DNA of 64,000 nt, taken from assembly GCF_035989265.1 (NCBI RefSeq), contig NZ_JAYKZX010000003.1, forward strand, positions 2,418,001 through 2,482,000, written 5' to 3'. The stretch is from Sphingobium sp. HWE2-09 (lineage in GTDB: Bacteria > Pseudomonadota > Alphaproteobacteria > Sphingomonadales > Sphingomonadaceae). Positions 25,066 to 34,125 of this stretch are shown here, piece by piece. The notes beneath the pieces are model-generated. The model had not been told where the DNA came from, did not search any database, and saw only the letters and a list, made by a program, of their open reading frames with translations. The first letter of the stretch is position 1. Each line of letters begins with the position of its first letter. Both the position numbers and the translations under genes were made by a program.

Positions 25066-25992
25066 ATGAAGGACAGTCTGGTAACGATCTTCGGCGGCGG
25101 CGGCTTTCTGGGCCGACAAGTGGCGCAGGCGCTGCTGGCACGGGGCGCACGGGTGCGGATCGCGCAGCGCGACCTGTCCACCGCGATGAAGGTCAAGACG
25201 CTCGGCAATCTGGGCCAGACCCAGTTTATCGCAGCCGACATCCGCAACCCCGACAGCGTCGCGCGCGCCGTGACGGGCAGCGATGTCGTCATCAATCTGG
25301 TCGGCATCTTGGCGGGCGATTTCGACGCCTTCCACCATCGCGGCGCGGCCAATGTGGCAAAGGCCGCGGCGGCGGCTGGCGCAACCGCTTTGGTACAGGT
25401 ATCGGCGATCGGCGCGGACGCGGAAAGCCCGTCCGCATATGGCCGATCGAAAGCAGCGGGCGAAGTCGCGGTCAAGGCCGCCTTCCCCACCGCGACCATC
25501 ATCCGTCCCTCGATCCTTTTCGGCCCGGAAGACCAGTTCCTCAATCGCTTCGCCGACCTCATCAGCATGGCGCCGGTCGTCCCGGTGATCGCGCCTGCGA
25601 CCAAGTTCCAGCCGGTCTACGTCGCCGACGTGGCGGAAGCGATCGCCCATGCCGCCGCGCAGCCGGGCGTCCATGGCGGCAAGACCTATGAAGTCGCCGG
25701 GCCGCAGGTCATGAGCATGAAAGAGATCAACGCCTGGATCGCCAAGGCGATCGGCCGCGACAAGCCCCTGATCGACGTGCCGCACGGCATCGCGTCGCTA
25801 CTGGCGATGCTGCCGGGCGGGCCGATCAGCCGCGACCAGCTCACCATGCTGGGCCGCGACAATGTCGCCGCCCCCGGCTCGGAAGGCCTGGCCGCCCTGG
25901 GCGTCGCGCCGACGCCGCTTGGCGCGGTCGCGGACAAATGGATGGTCCGCTATCGCAAACATGGCCGCTTCGCCGGCCGCGCCAGCGCCTGA
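25066..25992 (+). CDS. NAD(P)H-binding SDR protein, complex I NDUFA9-like
   Basis: 308 residues. Rossmann motif TIFGGGGFLGRQVAQALLAR at the N-terminus, then GDVVIN-type strand VINLVGILAG, YGRSKAAGEVAV, IIRPSILFGPEDQFLNRFA and FQPVYVADVAEAIAHAA. This matches atypical short-chain dehydrogenases related to the NDUFA9/39-kDa complex I subunit. Role in bacteria is unclear; some members act in respiratory complex assembly or quinone metabolism. ATG 25066 follows GGACGCGCGTG. Confidence 0.85.
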   Translation: MKDSLVTIFGGGGFLGRQVAQALLARGARVRIAQRDLSTAMKVKTLGNLGQTQFIAADIRNPDSVARAVTGSDVVINLVGILAGDFDAFHHRGAANVAKAAAAAGATALVQVSAIGADAESPSAYGRSKAAGEVAVKAAFPTATIIRPSILFGPEDQFLNRFADLISMAPVVPVIAPATKFQPVYVADVAEAIAHAAAQPGVHGGKTYEVAGPQVMSMKEINAWIAKAIGRDKPLIDVPHGIASLLAMLPGGPISRDQLTMLGRDNVAAPGSEGLAALGVAPTPLGAVADKWMVRYRKHGRFAGRASA

Positions 25993-26000
25993 CATAACTT

Positions 26001-26092
26001 TGTGCTCCCGCGCAGGCGGGAGCCCAGTCCTGCCGTCTGAACTGGGTTGAACCGGGTCACGTGCCTCGGTTCAATGCCTGCGCGAGAGCACG
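26001..26092. repeat. TG(T)TCCCGCGCAGG-type repeat carrying a nested hairpin
   Basis: Left arm TGTGCTCCCGCGCAGGCGGGAGCCCAGT as two short pieces, right arm CCTGCGCGAGAGCACG. The right half is interrupted at 26048-26073 by a separate hairpin TGAACCGGG-TCACGTGC-CTCGGTTCA. The same nested hairpin in variant form is in the element at 57467. It separates the NDUFA9-like gene from uppP. Confidence 0.82.
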
Positions 26093-26110
26093 TCACGCCA
26101 AAGGCTTCCC

Positions 26111-26920
26111 ATGGACCTGCATTACCTCACCGTCATCCTGCTGGGCATCGTGGAGGGACTGACCGAGTTCCTGCCCGTCTCCTCCACCGGGCACCTCATC
26201 CTGGCGAGCGAATTGCTGGGCTATGATTCGGCCACTTGGGCGATGTTCAACGTCATCATTCAGCTGGGCGCGATCCTGGCGGTCGTCGTGCTCTACTGGC
26301 GCACCTTCTGGGCGGTCGGCATGGGGCTGTTGCGGCGCGAACCGGTAAGCTGGCGCTTCCTGCGCAACCTCATCATCGCCTTCATCCCCGCCGCCATCAT
26401 CGGCTTGGCGCTGCACGACTATGTCGAAATCCTGCTGGGCGCGCCGCAGGTCGTCGCCTGGGCACTGATCGTCGGGGGCGTGGCGATCCTGCTGATCGAG
26501 CGCGCGATCAAGAAACAGCGTTTCCACGGCATCGCCGACATTCCGGTCGTCCGGGTGCTGGGCATCGGCCTCATCCAATGCATCGCCATGATCCCGGGCG
26601 TCAGCCGGTCCGGCGCGACGATCATGGGCGCGCTGACGCTGGGCGTGGAGCGGCGCACGGCGGCGGAGTTCAGCTTCTTCCTCGCCATCCCTACCATGCT
26701 GGGCGCGACGACGCTAGAACTGCTCAAGAAGGGCGACCGGATCACCAGCGCGGCGGTAGGCTGGGATAGCATCGCGCTCGGCTTCATCGTCTCCTTCATC
26801 GTCGCTCTGCTGGTCATCCGATGGTTCGTCGGGCTGGTGTCCAAACATGGCTTCGCGCCCTTCGCCTGGTATCGAATCATCGCCGGGGCCGCGGCGCTTG
26901 TCTGGCTTGCAATGCGGTAG
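26111..26920 (+). CDS. uppP: Undecaprenyl-diphosphatase UppP (BacA)
   Basis: 269 residues, about eight membrane segments. The catalytic signatures are GIVEGLTEFLPVSSTGHLIL near the N-terminus and PGVSRSGATIMGAL (about residues 161-174). It dephosphorylates undecaprenyl pyrophosphate to recycle the lipid carrier for peptidoglycan and O-antigen; overexpression gives bacitracin resistance. Standalone. Confidence 0.97.
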   Translation: MDLHYLTVILLGIVEGLTEFLPVSSTGHLILASELLGYDSATWAMFNVIIQLGAILAVVVLYWRTFWAVGMGLLRREPVSWRFLRNLIIAFIPAAIIGLALHDYVEILLGAPQVVAWALIVGGVAILLIERAIKKQRFHGIADIPVVRVLGIGLIQCIAMIPGVSRSGATIMGALTLGVERRTAAEFSFFLAIPTMLGATTLELLKKGDRITSAAVGWDSIALGFIVSFIVALLVIRWFVGLVSKHGFAPFAWYRIIAGAAALVWLAMR

Positions 26921-27015
26921 GTCCGATACGGCCATATTATTTAGATAGTTTTTGCGATTTATTCTCAACTAACGAACCAAAACGCATTTAATTAGTCAGT
27001 ATTCCTGCCATATAT

Positions 27016-27050
27016 AGCAGAATCCACGTGACTGCGTGGGTTTTTCTGCT
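27016..27050 (+). other. Two-tier stem-loop in the gltD leader
   Basis: AGCAGAA (27016-27022) pairs with TTCTGCT (27044-27050), enclosing CCACG-TGACTG-CGTGG followed by GTTT. The small inner hairpin plus T-run looks terminator-like, while the outer pairing uses that T-run. It lies 35 bp before gltD in an AT-rich gap. It may end the uppP transcript or attenuate gltD. Confidence 0.5.
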
Positions 27051-27084
27051 ATGCGCGCATCTGAAACAGATTCAGAGGCGATCC

Positions 27085-28530
27085 ATGGCTGACAATCCGA
27101 TGCTGAAATTTGTGGGTAAGGGGCAATCCTACCCGGAAAAGCGCGCGGCCGACGACCGCGCCGACGATTTCCTGGAAATCAGCCGCAGCTTCATCCTGGA
27201 CAAGGCCGAAGAACAGGCGTCGCGCTGCTCGCAATGCGGCGTGCCCTATTGTTCGACGCACTGCCCGCTGCACAATCATATTCCCGATTGGCTGCGCCTG
27301 ACCGCCGAGGGCCGGCTGCGCGAAGCCTATGAACTGTCGAACCTCACCAGCACCATGCCCGAAATCTGCGGCCGCATCTGCCCGCAGGACCGGCTGTGTG
27401 AGGGCAATTGCGTCATCGAATTTTCCGGCCACGGCGCCGTCACCATCGGATCGGTCGAAAAATACATCACCGACACCGCCTGGAAGGAAGGCTGGGTCGA
27501 ACCGCTGGTCCCCGGCACGCCCAACGGCCAGTCGGTCGGCGTCATCGGCGCGGGACCGGCGGGCCTGACGACGGCGGAATATCTCCGCGTCGCTGGCTAT
27601 GACGTCCATGTCTATGACCGGCATGATCGCGCCGGTGGCTTGCTGACCTATGGCATCCCCGGCTTCAAGTTGGAAAAGGACGTGGTCATGCGCCGGGTCC
27701 AGCGCCTGAAGGACGGCGGCATCGTCTTCCACGACAATTTCGAAATCGGCCGCGACGCGACGCTGGAAGGCCTGCGCGCCAAGCATGACGCGATCCTGAT
27801 CGCGACCGGCGTCTATAAGCCGCGCGACATCAAGGCACCGGGTGTCGGCGCGGCGGGCGTGGTCAAGGCGCTCGATTATCTCACCGCCTCCAACAAGGCG
27901 GGCTTTGGCGACGCCGTGCCGGAACATGAGGACGGCACGCTGCTCGCGACGGGCAAGAATGTCGTCGTCATCGGCGGCGGCGACACGGCGATGGACTGCG
28001 TCCGCACCGCGATCCGCCAGGGCGCCAAGTCGGTGAAGTGCCTCTACCGCCGCGACCGGGAAAATATGCCAGGATCGCAGCGCGAAGTCGCCAATGCGGA
28101 GGAAGAAGGCGTCGAATTCGTCTGGCTCACCGCGCCGATCGCGTTCGAAGGCACGGAGCATGTCACCGGCGTCAAGGTCACGAAAATGCGCCTGGGCCAG
28201 CCCGACGCATCGGGCCGCCGCGCGCCCGAAGCCGATCCGGGCAGCGAGCATACGCTCGAAGCCGACCTCGTCATCAAGGCGCTGGGTTATGACCCCGAAG
28301 AACTGCCCAAGCTGTTCGGCAGCGAAGACCTGTCCGTCACCCGCTGGGGCACGCTGCGCGTCGATCACAAGACGATGATGACCAGCGTGGACGGCGTCTT
28401 CGCGGCAGGCGACATCGTGCGCGGCGCATCTTTGGTCGTCTGGGCGATCCGCGACGGCCGCGACGTGACCGACCATATGCATCGTTATCTCAAGGCGAAG
28501 GCCAAGGCGCGACAGGCCGTCGCCGCCTGA
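27085..28530 (+). CDS. gltD: Glutamate synthase (NADPH) small subunit
   Basis: 481 residues. N-terminal cysteine cluster for 4Fe-4S ([18 protein letters not shown], then [15 protein letters not shown]), then FAD site [19 protein letters not shown] and NADPH site [13 protein letters not shown], with a C-terminal FAD motif [18 protein letters not shown]. It feeds electrons from NADPH to the large subunit. ATG 27085 follows AGAGGCG; gltD precedes gltB here, 46 bp apart. Confidence 0.98.
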   Translation: MADNPMLKFVGKGQSYPEKRAADDRADDFLEISRSFILDKAEEQASRCSQCGVPYCSTHCPLHNHIPDWLRLTAEGRLREAYELSNLTSTMPEICGRICPQDRLCEGNCVIEFSGHGAVTIGSVEKYITDTAWKEGWVEPLVPGTPNGQSVGVIGAGPAGLTTAEYLRVAGYDVHVYDRHDRAGGLLTYGIPGFKLEKDVVMRRVQRLKDGGIVFHDNFEIGRDATLEGLRAKHDAILIATGVYKPRDIKAPGVGAAGVVKALDYLTASNKAGFGDAVPEHEDGTLLATGKNVVVIGGGDTAMDCVRTAIRQGAKSVKCLYRRDRENMPGSQREVANAEEEGVEFVWLTAPIAFEGTEHVTGVKVTKMRLGQPDASGRRAPEADPGSEHTLEADLVIKALGYDPEELPKLFGSEDLSVTRWGTLRVDHKTMMTSVDGVFAAGDIVRGASLVVWAIRDGRDVTDHMHRYLKAKAKARQAVAA

Positions 28531-28576
28531 TCTTCCCGCCTTTTTTGACTATCGTCGTCGGAAGGACATCCCGATC

Positions 28577-31500
28577 ATGACCGAGCAGACCCAGTTCACC
28601 GCCAGCCCCGAAGAACGCGCACGGATCGCGGCCGAGGGCATGTATCATCCCGAGATGGAAGGCGACGCCTGTGGCGTGGGCCTGGTCGCCGCGACCGATG
28701 GCCGTCCCAGCCGCCGCGTCGTCGCCAGCGCGATCGATGCGCTCAAAGCCGTGTGGCATCGCGGCGCGGTGGACGCGGATGGCAAGACCGGCGACGGCGC
28801 GGGCATTCATGTCGACCTGCCGGTGCGCTTCTTCGACGATGCGATCGCGGACTCCGGCCACAAGCCGCTGCCCAACCGCCTCGCCGTCGGCATGATCTTC
28901 CTGCCGCGCACGGACCTGTCCGCGCAGGAAACCTGCCGCACCATCGTGGAAGCCGAAATCATCGACGCGGGCTACACCATCTATGGCTGGCGCCAGGTGC
29001 CGGTGGACGTGTCGGTCATCGGCGAAAAGGCGCAGCGCACGCGCCCTGAAATCGAGCAGATCATGATCGCCGGGCCGATGCCCGAAGAACGCGACGTCGC
29101 CGAGTTCGAAAAGGATCTCTACCTGATCCGCCGCCGCATCGAAAAGCAGGTCATCGCCGCGCAGATCCAGGATTTCTACGTCTGTTCGCTGTCCTGCCGC
29201 TCGATCATCTACAAGGGACTGTTCCTCGCCGAATCGCTGTCGGTCTTCTTCCCGGACCTTCAGGACGAACGGTTCGAAAGCCGCGTCGCGATCTTCCACC
29301 AGCGCTATTCCACCAACACCTTCCCGCAATGGTGGCTGGCCCAGCCGTTCCGCACCTTGGCGCATAATGGCGAGATCAACACGATCCGCGGCAACAAGAA
29401 CTGGATGAAGAGCCACGAGATCAAGATGGCGTCCCTGGCCTTCGGCGAGCAGTCGGAGGATATCAAACCGGTGATCCCGGCTGGCGCGTCCGACACCGCC
29501 GCCCTCGATGCCGTGTTCGAAGCGATCTGCCGTTCGGGCCGCGATGCGCCGACCGCCAAGCTGATGCTCGTCCCCGAAGCCTGGCAGGCGCAAAGCGCCG
29601 ACCTGCCCAAGGCCCATGCGGACATGTACGACTATCTCGCCTCCGTCATGGAGCCGTGGGACGGCCCCGCCGCGCTCGCCATGACCGACGGTCGTTGGGT
29701 CGTGGCTGGCGTCGATCGCAACGCATTGCGCCCGCTGCGCTATACGCTGACCGGCGACAATCTGCTGATCGTCGGCTCCGAAACCGGCATGGTCGTCGTG
29801 CCCGAAACCACCATCGTCAAGAAGGGCCGCATGGGTCCGGGCCAGATGATCGCCGTCGACCTGCTCGAAGGCGAAATCTATGACGATCGCGCGATCAAGG
29901 ATCGGATCGCGGGCGAACGCCCCTATGGCGAACTGATCAAGGACTTCCTGACCGTCGCCGACTTGGCCGAAGCGCCGACCGCGCTGCCGACTTGGGACAA
30001 AGCCGAACTGACCCGCCGCCAAGTCGCCGCCAACCTGACGCTGGAGGATCTGGAACTGATCCTGGCGCCCATGGTAGAGGACGCCAAGGAAGCGATCGGC
30101 TCGATGGGCGACGACACGCCGCTGGCCGTCATTTCGGACAAGCCGCGCACGATCAGCCATTTCTTCCGCCAGAATTTCAGCCAGGTCACCAACCCGCCGA
30201 TCGACCCCTTGCGCGAACGGCATGTGATGAGCCTGAAGACGCGCTTCTCCAACCTCCACAACATCCTGGAGGAAGGCGCGCAGAACAGCCATGTGCTGGT
30301 GTTGGAATCGCCGGTCGTGACCAGCGCCGAATGGGCGCGGCTCAAGGCCTATTTCGGCCCCGCCGTCGCGGAAATCGACTGCACCTTCCCCGCCGGTGGC
30401 GGGCAGGAACAGCTGCGCGCCGCGATCGCCCGCATCCGTGAGGAAGCCGAACAGGCGGTCCGCGAAGGCCGCACCGAAATCTTCCTGACCGACGAAGGCG
30501 TCGGCCCGACCCGGGCCGCCATCGCAGGCGTGCTGGCGGCCGCCGCCGTGCACACTCATCTGGTGCGCAAGGGGCTGCGCAGCTACGCATCGATCAACGT
30601 GCGCTCGTCCGAAGCGCTCGACACCCATTATTTCGCGGTGCTGATCGGCGTGGGCGCGACCACGGTGAACGGCTATCTGGCCGAAGCCAGCATCGCCGAT
30701 CGCCATGGCCGCGGCCTGTTCGGCGACCTGTCGCTCGACGCCTGTTTCGAACGCTATCGCACGGCGATCAACGAAGGCCTGCTCAAGATCATGTCCAAAA
30801 TGGGCATCGCGGTCATCAGCAGCTATCGCGGCGGCTATAATTTCGAAGCGGTCGGCCTGTCGCGCGCGCTGGTGAACGACCTGTTCCCCGGCATGCCTGC
30901 GAAGATTTCGGGCGAAGGCTATGCGTCGCTCCATTACAGCGCGATGCTGCGCCATGAAAAAGCGTTCGACGCAGCTGCAGTGCGCCTGCCGATCGGCGGC
31001 TTCTACCGCCAGCGTCAGGGCGGCGAGAGCCATGCCTATTCGGCACAGCTGATGCACCTGTTGCAGACGGCGGTGGCGACCGACAGCTATTCGACCTATC
31101 TGCAATTCTCGCGCGGCGTGCGCGATTTGCCGCCGGTTTACCTCCGCGACCTGATGGAGTTCAACTTCGCCCGCGAAGCCGTGCCCATCGACGAGGTGGA
31201 AGCCACCACCGAAATCCGCAAGCGGTTCGTCACGCCGGGCATGTCGCTGGGCGCGCTCAGCCCCGAAGCGCATGAAACGCTGGCGATCGCCATGAACCGC
31301 ATCGGCGCGAAAGCGGTGTCGGGCGAAGGCGGAGAGGACGCGAACCGCTTCAAGCCTTACGAAAATGGCGACAACGCCAATTCGGTCATCAAGCAGATCG
31401 CGTCGGGCCGCTTCGGCGTCCATGCCGAATATCTGGCATCGGCCGAAGAGATCGAGATCAAGGTCGCGCAGGGCGCGAAGCCCGGCGAAGGCGGCCAGCT

Positions 31501-33118
31501 GCCCGGCTTCAAGGTGACCGAGTTCATCGCGAAGCTGCGCCATTCGACGCCCGGCGTGATGCTGATCAGCCCGCCGCCCCATCACGACATCTATTCGATC
31601 GAGGATCTGGCGCAGCTCATCTACGACTGCAAGATGATCAACCCGCGCGCGCGGGTCTGCGTCAAGCTGGTGAGCCAGGCGGGCATCGGCACGGTTGCCG
31701 CCGGCGTGGCGAAGGCCCATGCCGACGTCATCCTGATCGCGGGCCATGTCGGCGGCACCGGCGCTTCGCCCCAGACCAGCATCAAATATGCCGGCACGCC
31801 CTGGGAAATGGGCCTGTCCGAAGCGAACCAGGTGCTGACCCTCAACGGCCTGCGCCATCGCGTGAAGCTGCGCACTGACGGCGGCCTTAAGACCGGGCGC
31901 GACATCGTGATCGCCGCGATCCTGGGCGCGGAAGAGTTCGGCATCGGCACGCTGAGCCTCGTCGCCATGGGCTGCATCATGGTGCGTCAGTGCCATAGCA
32001 ACACCTGCCCGGTGGGCGTGTGCGTGCAGGACGAAAAGCTGCGCGAAAAATTCACCGGCACGCCGGAAAAGGTCATCAACCTGATGACCTTCATCGCCGA
32101 AGAAGTGCGTGAAGTCCTCGCCCGCCTCGGCTTCCGCAGCCTGGACGAAGTGATCGGGCGCACCGAATTGCTCAAGCAGGTCAATCGCGGCGCGGAGCAT
32201 CTGGACGATCTGGATCTCAACCCGATCCTGGCGAAGGTGGACGCCCCCGACGACCAGCGCCGTTTTTCGCTGACCCAGTGGCGCAACGAAGTGCCCGACA
32301 GCCTGGACGCGCAGATGATGCGCGACGCCAAGGCCGTGTTCGAGCGTGGCGAAAAGATGCAGCTGACCTACACGGTGCGGAACACGCATCGCGCCGTCGG
32401 CACGCGGCTTTCGTCCGCCGTGACCGACCGGTTCGGCATGTCGACCTTGGCCGACGGCCATCTGACCGTGCGCCTGCGCGGGTCCGCCGGTCAGTCGCTC
32501 GGCGCCTTCCTGTGTAAAGGCATCACGCTGGAAGTCTTTGGCGACGCCAACGACTATGTCGGCAAAGGCTTATCGGGCGGCATCATCAAGGTGCGCACGA
32601 CCGTCTCCAGCCCCTTGTCGTCGAAGGACAATACGATCATCGGCAACACTGTCCTCTATGGCGCGACCAGCGGCAAGCTGTTCGCGGCGGGCCAGGCCGG
32701 TGAGCGCTTCGCCGTCCGCAATTCGGGCGCGCAGGTCGTGGTCGAGGGCTGCGGCGCCAATGGCTGCGAATATATGACCGGCGGCACCGCGGTGATCCTG
32801 GGCAAGACCGGCGCCAATTTCGGCGCGGGCATGACCGGCGGCATGGCCTTCATCCTGGACGAAGACGGCAGCTTTGCGGGCCAGGCGAATCCGGAAAGCA
32901 TCGTCTGGCAGCGGCTGGAAAGCAGCTATTGGGAAAATGCGGTCAAGGCGCTGATCGCCGAACATGCCGTGGCGACCGACAGCAAATGGTCCAACACCAT
33001 CCTGGACGATTGGGATCGCTGGCGTCGCTACATTTGGCAGGTCTGCCCGAAGGAAATGATCAGCCGCCTGTCCCATCCGTTGAGCGACGCCGCGGCGGAA
33101 ACGGTCGCCGCCGAATAA
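28577..33118 (+). CDS. gltB: Glutamate synthase (NADPH) large subunit
   Basis: 1513 residues. The mature N-terminal nucleophile is Cys32 in MEGDACGVGLVAA, so about 31 residues are removed. Then the class II glutaminase domain (to about 430), a central domain, the FMN domain with 3Fe-4S cysteines in VRQCHSNTCPVGVC (about residues 1136-1149), and the C-terminal glucosyl beta-helix (ANGCEYMTGGTAVILG). It makes two glutamates from glutamine and 2-oxoglutarate. Confidence 0.98.
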   Translation: MTEQTQFTASPEERARIAAEGMYHPEMEGDACGVGLVAATDGRPSRRVVASAIDALKAVWHRGAVDADGKTGDGAGIHVDLPVRFFDDAIADSGHKPLPNRLAVGMIFLPRTDLSAQETCRTIVEAEIIDAGYTIYGWRQVPVDVSVIGEKAQRTRPEIEQIMIAGPMPEERDVAEFEKDLYLIRRRIEKQVIAAQIQDFYVCSLSCRSIIYKGLFLAESLSVFFPDLQDERFESRVAIFHQRYSTNTFPQWWLAQPFRTLAHNGEINTIRGNKNWMKSHEIKMASLAFGEQSEDIKPVIPAGASDTAALDAVFEAICRSGRDAPTAKLMLVPEAWQAQSADLPKAHADMYDYLASVMEPWDGPAALAMTDGRWVVAGVDRNALRPLRYTLTGDNLLIVGSETGMVVVPETTIVKKGRMGPGQMIAVDLLEGEIYDDRAIKDRIAGERPYGELIKDFLTVADLAEAPTALPTWDKAELTRRQVAANLTLEDLELILAPMVEDAKEAIGSMGDDTPLAVISDKPRTISHFFRQNFSQVTNPPIDPLRERHVMSLKTRFSNLHNILEEGAQNSHVLVLESPVVTSAEWARLKAYFGPAVAEIDCTFPAGGGQEQLRAAIARIREEAEQAVREGRTEIFLTDEGVGPTRAAIAGVLAAAAVHTHLVRKGLRSYASINVRSSEALDTHYFAVLIGVGATTVNGYLAEASIADRHGRGLFGDLSLDACFERYRTAINEGLLKIMSKMGIAVISSYRGGYNFEAVGLSRALVNDLFPGMPAKISGEGYASLHYSAMLRHEKAFDAAAVRLPIGGFYRQRQGGESHAYSAQLMHLLQTAVATDSYSTYLQFSRGVRDLPPVYLRDLMEFNFAREAVPIDEVEATTEIRKRFVTPGMSLGALSPEAHETLAIAMNRIGAKAVSGEGGEDANRFKPYENGDNANSVIKQIASGRFGVHAEYLASAEEIEIKVAQGAKPGEGGQLPGFKVTEFIAKLRHSTPGVMLISPPPHHDIYSIEDLAQLIYDCKMINPRARVCVKLVSQAGIGTVAAGVAKAHADVILIAGHVGGTGASPQTSIKYAGTPWEMGLSEANQVLTLNGLRHRVKLRTDGGLKTGRDIVIAAILGAEEFGIGTLSLVAMGCIMVRQCHSNTCPVGVCVQDEKLREKFTGTPEKVINLMTFIAEEVREVLARLGFRSLDEVIGRTELLKQVNRGAEHLDDLDLNPILAKVDAPDDQRRFSLTQWRNEVPDSLDAQMMRDAKAVFERGEKMQLTYTVRNTHRAVGTRLSSAVTDRFGMSTLADGHLTVRLRGSAGQSLGAFLCKGITLEVFGDANDYVGKGLSGGIIKVRTTVSSPLSSKDNTIIGNTVLYGATSGKLFAAGQAGERFAVRNSGAQVVVEGCGANGCEYMTGGTAVILGKTGANFGAGMTGGMAFILDEDGSFAGQANPESIVWQRLESSYWENAVKALIAEHAVATDSKWSNTILDDWDRWRRYIWQVCPKEMISRLSHPLSDAAAETVAAE

Positions 33119-33154
33119 GCGGGGGTCAAGTCGCATCTTCTGCGATTAAAACAG

Positions 33155-33222
33155 TGTGTTCCCGCGCAGGCGGGAACCTAGTTCAGAGCGTCGGACTGGG
33201 TTCCCGCCTGCGCGGGAACACA
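33155..33222. repeat. TGTTCCCGCGCAGG-type palindromic repeat (24-bp perfect arms)
   Basis: Arms 33155-33178 and 33199-33222 are exact reverse complements; each is also a hairpin (TTCCCGCGCAGGCGGGAA). Lies between gltB and a convergent gene, so it could act as a two-way terminator although no T-run is present. Confidence 0.9.
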
Positions 33223-33257
33223 TTGACTAACAAATCTGAGATTCAATCACCGCACAC

Positions 33258-33764
33258 TCAAAACCGCTGTTCGCCGGGCATCGTAGCCACCACAGGGGGC
33301 GGCGTCTCAGCCATCCCGACCTGGCTGGTCATTGCGGCGATCGGTGGTGGCGCCCTCTCAACCGCCACGAATCGCGCCACCTGCGGCGACAGCGGCCGAA
33401 CCGCCGCGGGCGCAGTATCGGGCATCAAATCTTCCGGCATCGCCGCCGCCTCATAATCCCGCACCACCGGATCGCTGCTGCTGCCATCGATCATGCTGTC
33501 CGCATCCAGCCCGGCCATATCCGCTTGCCAGCGCCGATCGGCCAGCGTCGGCCCGCAGCCGGTGCAATGGATCGCCCCCGGCCCGTCCTGCATTGCCACA
33601 GATGTTTCGCTCGCCGTCTCATCGCCGGTCGGCATGTCCACATAATCGCTGTCCGCCCGTGCCGCGCCTTGCGGACTGGTGACGTAGAAGCCCAGGCTAA
33701 GCCCCATGACCGCAGCCGCCACGACGGTGGCGCCCATACTCGTCCAGACATGCACCGACGGCAT
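33258..33764 (-). CDS. Membrane-anchored protein with CxxC motif, unknown function
   Basis: 168 residues from ATG 33764 (MPSVHVWTSMGATVVAAAVM), chosen because GGGAGGAAG lies just upstream; the longer form from 33815 lacks this. A membrane anchor is at about residues 9-28. The periplasmic part has HCTGCGPTLADRRWQADMAG, then DPVVRDYEA, then a Pro/Ala-rich tail. The CxxC could bind metal or form a disulfide. I recall similar proteins in sphingomonads but know no function. Confidence 0.78.
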   Translation of the reverse strand: MPSVHVWTSMGATVVAAAVMGLSLGFYVTSPQGAARADSDYVDMPTGDETASETSVAMQDGPGAIHCTGCGPTLADRRWQADMAGLDADSMIDGSSSDPVVRDYEAAAMPEDLMPDTAPAAVRPLSPQVARFVAVERAPPPIAAMTSQVGMAETPPPVVATMPGEQRF

Positions 33765-33919
33765 CGGCTTCCTCCCATGACCGGCCCGAACGCGGGACGG
33801 CTTCACCTTCTCCAATCAATCACAACGCCGATGCCGATCACTTGTTGCATGGGTCAAAAGCCTTTGCTAAGGGCCGCCTCCTACCAAGGCACCGGCGCCG
33901 CCGGTTTCCCTGTTGATGT

Positions 33920-34006
33920 GCGGCCATGGCGGAATTGGTAGACGCGCAACGTTGAGGTCGTTGTGGGCGAAAGCCCGTGGAAGTTCGAGTCTTCTTGGCC
34001 GCACCA
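33920..34006 (+). tRNA. tRNA-Leu (anticodon GAG)
   Basis: 87 nt with a long variable arm (GTGGGCGAAAGCCCGT), typical of class II tRNAs. Acceptor GCGGCCA/TGGCCGC, anticodon stem CAACG/CGTTG with loop TTGAGGT giving GAG, T-loop TTCGAGT, encoded CCA at 34004-34006. Reads CUC/CUU. It lies between the CxxC protein gene and the amidoligase/transglutaminase operon. Confidence 0.97.
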
Positions 34007-34125
34007 TCATTCTCCCCGGCCCGCTGCGGCGGTCGGCGGAGAGAAATCCGGGATAACCGGTCGAAATCGACACCGCTTGGACATTGGCTGTTGCATTGCA
34101 ACAGGGGGTGGCGTTTGATCCGGCC

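Noticed and set aside
28490..32461. Very long open frame (1323 codons) antisense to gltB
   Set aside because: It mirrors the codon bias of gltB in a GC-rich genome, has no recognisable domain and no ribosome-binding site. Similar long shadows exist opposite the amidoligase gene (33838-36402).
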